Positions 61,196 through 64,000 of a DNA stretch of 64,000 nt are shown here, in pieces (within the stretch, counting starts at the first letter, position 1; each line of letters begins with the position of its first letter). The translations under genes and the position numbers were made by a program. The stretch lies in NCBI RefSeq assembly GCF_000720635.1, contig NZ_JOCF01000008.1, positions 83,695-147,694 of the forward strand. The letters are read 5' to 3'. The notes beneath the pieces were generated by a model. The model saw only the letters and a list, made by a program, of their open reading frames with translations. It was not told where the DNA came from and did no database searches. This DNA is from Streptomyces sp. NRRL WC-3742. GTDB taxonomy: Bacteria; Actinomycetota; Actinomycetes; Streptomycetales; Streptomycetaceae.

Positions 61196-62710
61196 TCACC
61201 GCTCGGCGGTGCTCCGCCGCAGGAGCAGCGCCACCGCGACCGCCGCGAGCAGCACCGCCGCCGCGCCGCCGAGCAACGCCTCCTGCAGCCCGGCGACGAA
61301 GGCCGTACGGGCGTGGGCGAGCACCGGGCCGCCCATGGCGGCCGCCGCGCCGAGGGAGGAGCGGGCGGCGTCGGCGGCGTGCGCGGGCATGTCCGGGAGG
61401 ATCAGGTGGCTGCGGTAGCCCGCGGTCAGGATGCTGCCGAGGACCGCGATGCCCAGTGCGCCGCCGAGCTCCCGTGCCAGGTAGTTCATCGCCGAGCCCA
61501 CGGCCTGCTGGGTGACCGGCAGGGCGTCGGTGATGGCGGTGGTGGCGGGCGGCATCGCCAGTCCGAGGCCGGCCCCGAGCACCACCAGGGTTCCCGCGAG
61601 CTGCCAGTACGGGGTGCCGCCGTCCACCCGGGAGAAGAGGCCGAGGCCCGTGGCCGCCAGCACCAGACCGGCCACCCACGGGCGCCGGACGCCGAGCCGG
61701 GCGCCGAGCAGCGGGCTCAGCCGGGAGCCGGGGACCAGGGTCGCCGCCATCGGCAGCATGCTGACCGCGGCCGTCAACGCGCTGTTGCCGCGCACCAGTT
61801 GCAGGTACTGCATCAGGACGAAGAGGAAGCCGAAGAAGGCGAAGAACTGCAGCGCGATCGACAGCGTGCCGGCCGCGAACCTGCGGTTGCGGAACAGCCT
61901 CGGATCGAGCAGAGGGTGAGGTGTCCTCAACTCCCATGCGAGGAAGCCGATCAGGACCAGCAGCCCGAGGCCCGTGCCGCCCAGGGTGGCCGGGCTGGTC
62001 CAACCGTGCTGCGGCGCCTCGATGATGCTGTAGACGAGCACGCCGAGACCGGCGGCGACCAGCACCGCACCGACCACGTCGAGTGGCGGCTGCTGCGGCG
62101 CGGCCGACTCCGGCACCCGGGCCACCACCCCGACCACGGCGAGCACCGCGAGCACCACGTTCAGCAGGAAGACCGAGCGCCAACTCCACTCCTGCAGAAG
62201 GGAACCCGAGACCAGCACCCCGACCACGGCGGACGCCCCCGCGACGGCCGCCCAGACGCTGACCGCGCCGGCCCGCCGCTCGCGCGGGAAGGTGCTGGTG
62301 ATGGTGGCGAGGGTCGCGGGCATGACCAGCGCCGCGCCGACCCCGAGCAGCGCCCGGACGGCTATCAGGGCGTCCGGCGAGGTGGTGGTCATCGCCAGCG
62401 CGGATCCGCTGCCGAAGACCGCCAGGCCGACGAGCAGCGCGCGGCGGCGGCCGAACCGGTCGCCGAGCGCACCGGCGGGAAGCAGCAGAGCGGCGAAGAC
62501 CAGGCTGTAGGCGTCGATGATCCAGGACAGCTGGGACTGGTCGGCGTGGGTCTCGCGGGCGATCGCCGGGAGGGCCACGTTCAGTGAGGACATCGCGGCG
62601 ACCACGGTGGCCAGCGCGAGGCAGGTGATCACCAGGACGGCGGTGTGGCGGGCGGGCGCGGCGGCGCCGGCGGGTGACGCGGTGGCGAGCGGTGGCTGGA
62701 CAGCGTGCAC
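61196..62710 (-). CDS. DHA2-type MFS transporter
   Basis: The 504-aa product has 14 hydrophobic segments and marks of the DHA2 family: VVAAMSSLNVALPAIARE, the motif-A loop GALGDRFGRRRALLV and GVGAALVMPATLATI. It exports a drug or other toxic compound. GTG 62710 with a gggagg site was chosen over an upstream GTG at 62755. It diverges from a TetR gene at 62823. Confidence 0.92.
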   Translation of the reverse strand: MHAVQPPLATASPAGAAAPARHTAVLVITCLALATVVAAMSSLNVALPAIARETHADQSQLSWIIDAYSLVFAALLLPAGALGDRFGRRRALLVGLAVFGSGSALAMTTTSPDALIAVRALLGVGAALVMPATLATITSTFPRERRAGAVSVWAAVAGASAVVGVLVSGSLLQEWSWRSVFLLNVVLAVLAVVGVVARVPESAAPQQPPLDVVGAVLVAAGLGVLVYSIIEAPQHGWTSPATLGGTGLGLLVLIGFLAWELRTPHPLLDPRLFRNRRFAAGTLSIALQFFAFFGFLFVLMQYLQLVRGNSALTAAVSMLPMAATLVPGSRLSPLLGARLGVRRPWVAGLVLAATGLGLFSRVDGGTPYWQLAGTLVVLGAGLGLAMPPATTAITDALPVTQQAVGSAMNYLARELGGALGIAVLGSILTAGYRSHLILPDMPAHAADAARSSLGAAAAMGGPVLAHARTAFVAGLQEALLGGAAAVLLAAVAVALLLRRSTAER

Positions 62711-62778
62711 GGTGCTCGGCCTCCCCAGGATTCGAGTGAGTGGGACGAGCACCACGGTGGCGCCGCGCGGGCTACCAT

Positions 62779-62793
62779 TTCAACGCTGATGAA
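62779..62793. promoter_or_regulatory. TetR operator
   Basis: ttcaacgctgatgaa is a 15-bp imperfect palindrome (ttca/tgaa) in the gap between the MFS and TetR genes, the only AT-rich stretch there. Confidence 0.6.
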
Positions 62794-62822
62794 TTAATCC
62801 GCGAGCCGAGGAGGAACGGTCC

Positions 62823-63467
62823 GTGCCACGAGGTCGTCGCCCCGGCAGCCCGGACACCCGGGCCGCCATCCTGGAGATCGCCCGCCGCCGCTTCCTGACC
62901 GAGGGCTACCAGGCCGTCACCCTGCGCTCGGTGGCGGCGGAGGCGGGCGTCGACATGGCGCTGATCAGCTACTACTTCCGTTCCAAGCGGGGCCTGTTCG
63001 GCGCCGCGATGGCGCTGACGGTCAACCCCGCCGAGGCGATCGAGCAGGCCCTGGCGGGCGATCCGGCCACCCTGCCGCAGCGCCTGCTGCGCACCCTGAT
63101 CGCCGTCTGGGACAACCCCGCGTCCGGTCCCCCGCTGCTGGCCATGCTGCGCAACGTGGTGCAGGACGAGGGGCATGCGGCGCTGGTACGGGAGGTCATG
63201 CAACGCGAGATCGTGGAGCGGGTGGCGGCCCGGCTCGACGGCCCCGGCGCGCAGCGACGGGCGGCGGCGTTCGGCGTGGTGGTCGCCGGGGTGATCACCA
63301 CGCGCTACCTGGTCCGGCTGGAACCGGTGGCCTCGATGACCCCTGATGAAATCGTCCGCCACGTCGGACCGTCCCTGCGGCTCGCCCTCAACGGCCCCGA
63401 GCCGACCGGACGGACCGACCGGACGCCCCGGGGAGCCGCTGCGGCCGGTCGGCCCGTCCGCGGGTAG
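62823..63467 (+). CDS. TetR-family regulator
   Basis: The 214-aa product has the helix-turn-helix LRSVAAEAGVDMALISYYF (residues about 38-56) and a C-terminal ligand domain with a conserved-looking EIVRHVGPSLRLAL end. It diverges from an MFS gene, the usual arrangement for a pump repressor. GTG 62823 follows a gaggagg site. Confidence 0.93.
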   Translation: MPRGRRPGSPDTRAAILEIARRRFLTEGYQAVTLRSVAAEAGVDMALISYYFRSKRGLFGAAMALTVNPAEAIEQALAGDPATLPQRLLRTLIAVWDNPASGPPLLAMLRNVVQDEGHAALVREVMQREIVERVAARLDGPGAQRRAAAFGVVVAGVITTRYLVRLEPVASMTPDEIVRHVGPSLRLALNGPEPTGRTDRTPRGAAAAGRPVRG

Positions 63468-63482
63468 GCCGGGCCCAGGTAG

Positions 63483-63587
63483 GCCGGGCTCAGCCCTGGG
63501 CGGCGTCGGCCACTCGTCGAGGCGCTCACCTCGTTCCTGGGCGCGGAGCACGTCCAGCGCTTCAACCTGCCCGCCGAGTGGGCCTGA
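63483..63587 (+). pseudogene. Short C-terminal remnant
   Basis: The frame directly after the TetR stop, 34 codons, ends VEALTSFLGAEHVQRFNLPA and then a stop. It looks like the tail of an enzyme, but I cannot name it. No start codon or ribosome binding site is visible. Confidence 0.3.
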
Positions 63588-63753
63588 CCGGCCGCAACCG
63601 GCAGCGGCCCGGCCCGGGGCGGCGTGCAGGCCGCACCCGGGCCGGGTGATCAGGACGTACGGCCAGCTCGGGACCGTCGGACCGGATGGGGCGCGGACCC
63701 GGCCGGTCGTCGGGGAAGGAACGACCGTTCGGGGCCCGCGGGTTGATGGTGGT

Positions 63754-64000
63754 TCACGCGGCGGTGCCGGCGTGCTCGACGTCCTTCTGTTCGGTGAGGT
63801 ACTGCTCGCGGACCTCCTTGGGACCGAAGGGCCAAACCTTCTCGACGCGGGACCAGATGAGGAAGACAACCCCGCCGAGGGCGACCCAGGCGAGGGACCA
63901 TTCGATGGGGTGGATGTCGGGGTTGGCCTTGTCGGCGTAGCCGTACACGGTGAGCCAGCCGATGGCGGCGATGATGCTGGGGAGGGGGTAGAGGAACATC
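63754..64000 (-). CDS. Amino acid permease (APC family), C-terminal part cut by window edge
   Basis: The 82 visible residues contain a helix pair with FLYPLPSIIAAIGWLTVYG and WSLAWVALGGVVFLIWSRV, then a polar cytosolic tail KEVREQYLTEQKDVEHAGTA. This is the end of APC-superfamily amino acid transporters (about 450-500 aa). The gene continues beyond the window; the ATG at 63999 is internal. Confidence 0.85.
   Translation of the reverse strand, partial: MFLYPLPSIIAAIGWLTVYGYADKANPDIHPIEWSLAWVALGGVVFLIWSRVEKVWPFGPKEVREQYLTEQKDVEHAGTAA

Overview
The window is high-GC actinobacterial DNA and fits Streptomycetaceae (Streptomyces or Kitasatospora). Signs are GTG starts and GTGA/ATGA stop-start overlaps nearly everywhere, an S1E streptogrisin-type protease, sugar ABC operons without their own ATPase, VanRS/VanJ-type genes and several leaderless-looking promoters. 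No rRNA, tRNA, CRISPR array, transposase or origin was found.

Layout. 1-8.9 kb is the edge of an extracellular contractile injection system (eCIS) cluster: sheath (cut by the window edge), AAA+ ATPase and DUF4255 protein, a translationally coupled secreted beta-propeller protein, a LuxR-type regulator and a divergent single-pass membrane protein. 9.3-15.2 kb holds a small membrane protein, a cobalt locus (cobalamin riboswitch, cbtB, cbtA, and a degenerate phosphatase-fold protein facing it), a PH-domain protein, a lipoprotein with an apparent ATC start, and an RNase H. 15.3-22.7 kb is a glycoside-uptake operon (binding protein, two permeases, GH42, Tat-exported GH63-like enzyme). It diverges from 22.8-28.4 kb, a split glycine-decarboxylase pair with an AcoX/NAD-kinase-like protein, an SDR and a GntR regulator. 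28.8-36 kb has a streptogrisin-like protease, a xylose-type ABC importer, a ROK repressor, a Gfo/Idh dehydrogenase and a UPF0303 protein. 36-44.5 kb contains two transporters, a TetR regulator, NmrA-type proteins, a methyltransferase and hypothetical genes.

44.5-54.1 kb is a mosaic. Small membrane proteins, a KdpD-like ATPase-domain fragment and an orphan histidine kinase are interleaved with amino-sugar genes (SIS, PfkB, class II aldolase, DeoR; then ROK and SIS). Three copies of an 11-nt-phased CTCA repeat, a response-regulator-like tail and a ROK-like tail suggest decay and rearrangement. 54.2-56.6 kb has a hypothetical gene and an operon of a GNAT acetyltransferase plus an IF-1 paralogue, with a short upstream ORF in its leader. 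56.6-59.6 kb is a VanRS-like two-component system with a VanJ-like membrane phosphatase but no vanHAX nearby. 59.6-64 kb has two regulator/target pairs (SDR-TetR and MFS-TetR) and the end of an APC permease.

The most interesting signals are the secreted/membrane modules attached to the eCIS edge, the split GcvP-like operon lacking T, H and L partners, the CsoR-like operators inside an MFS promoter, the phased CTCA repeats with two-component remnants, and the uORF-led GNAT/IF-1 operon. All assignments come from reading the sequence; no database search was run.
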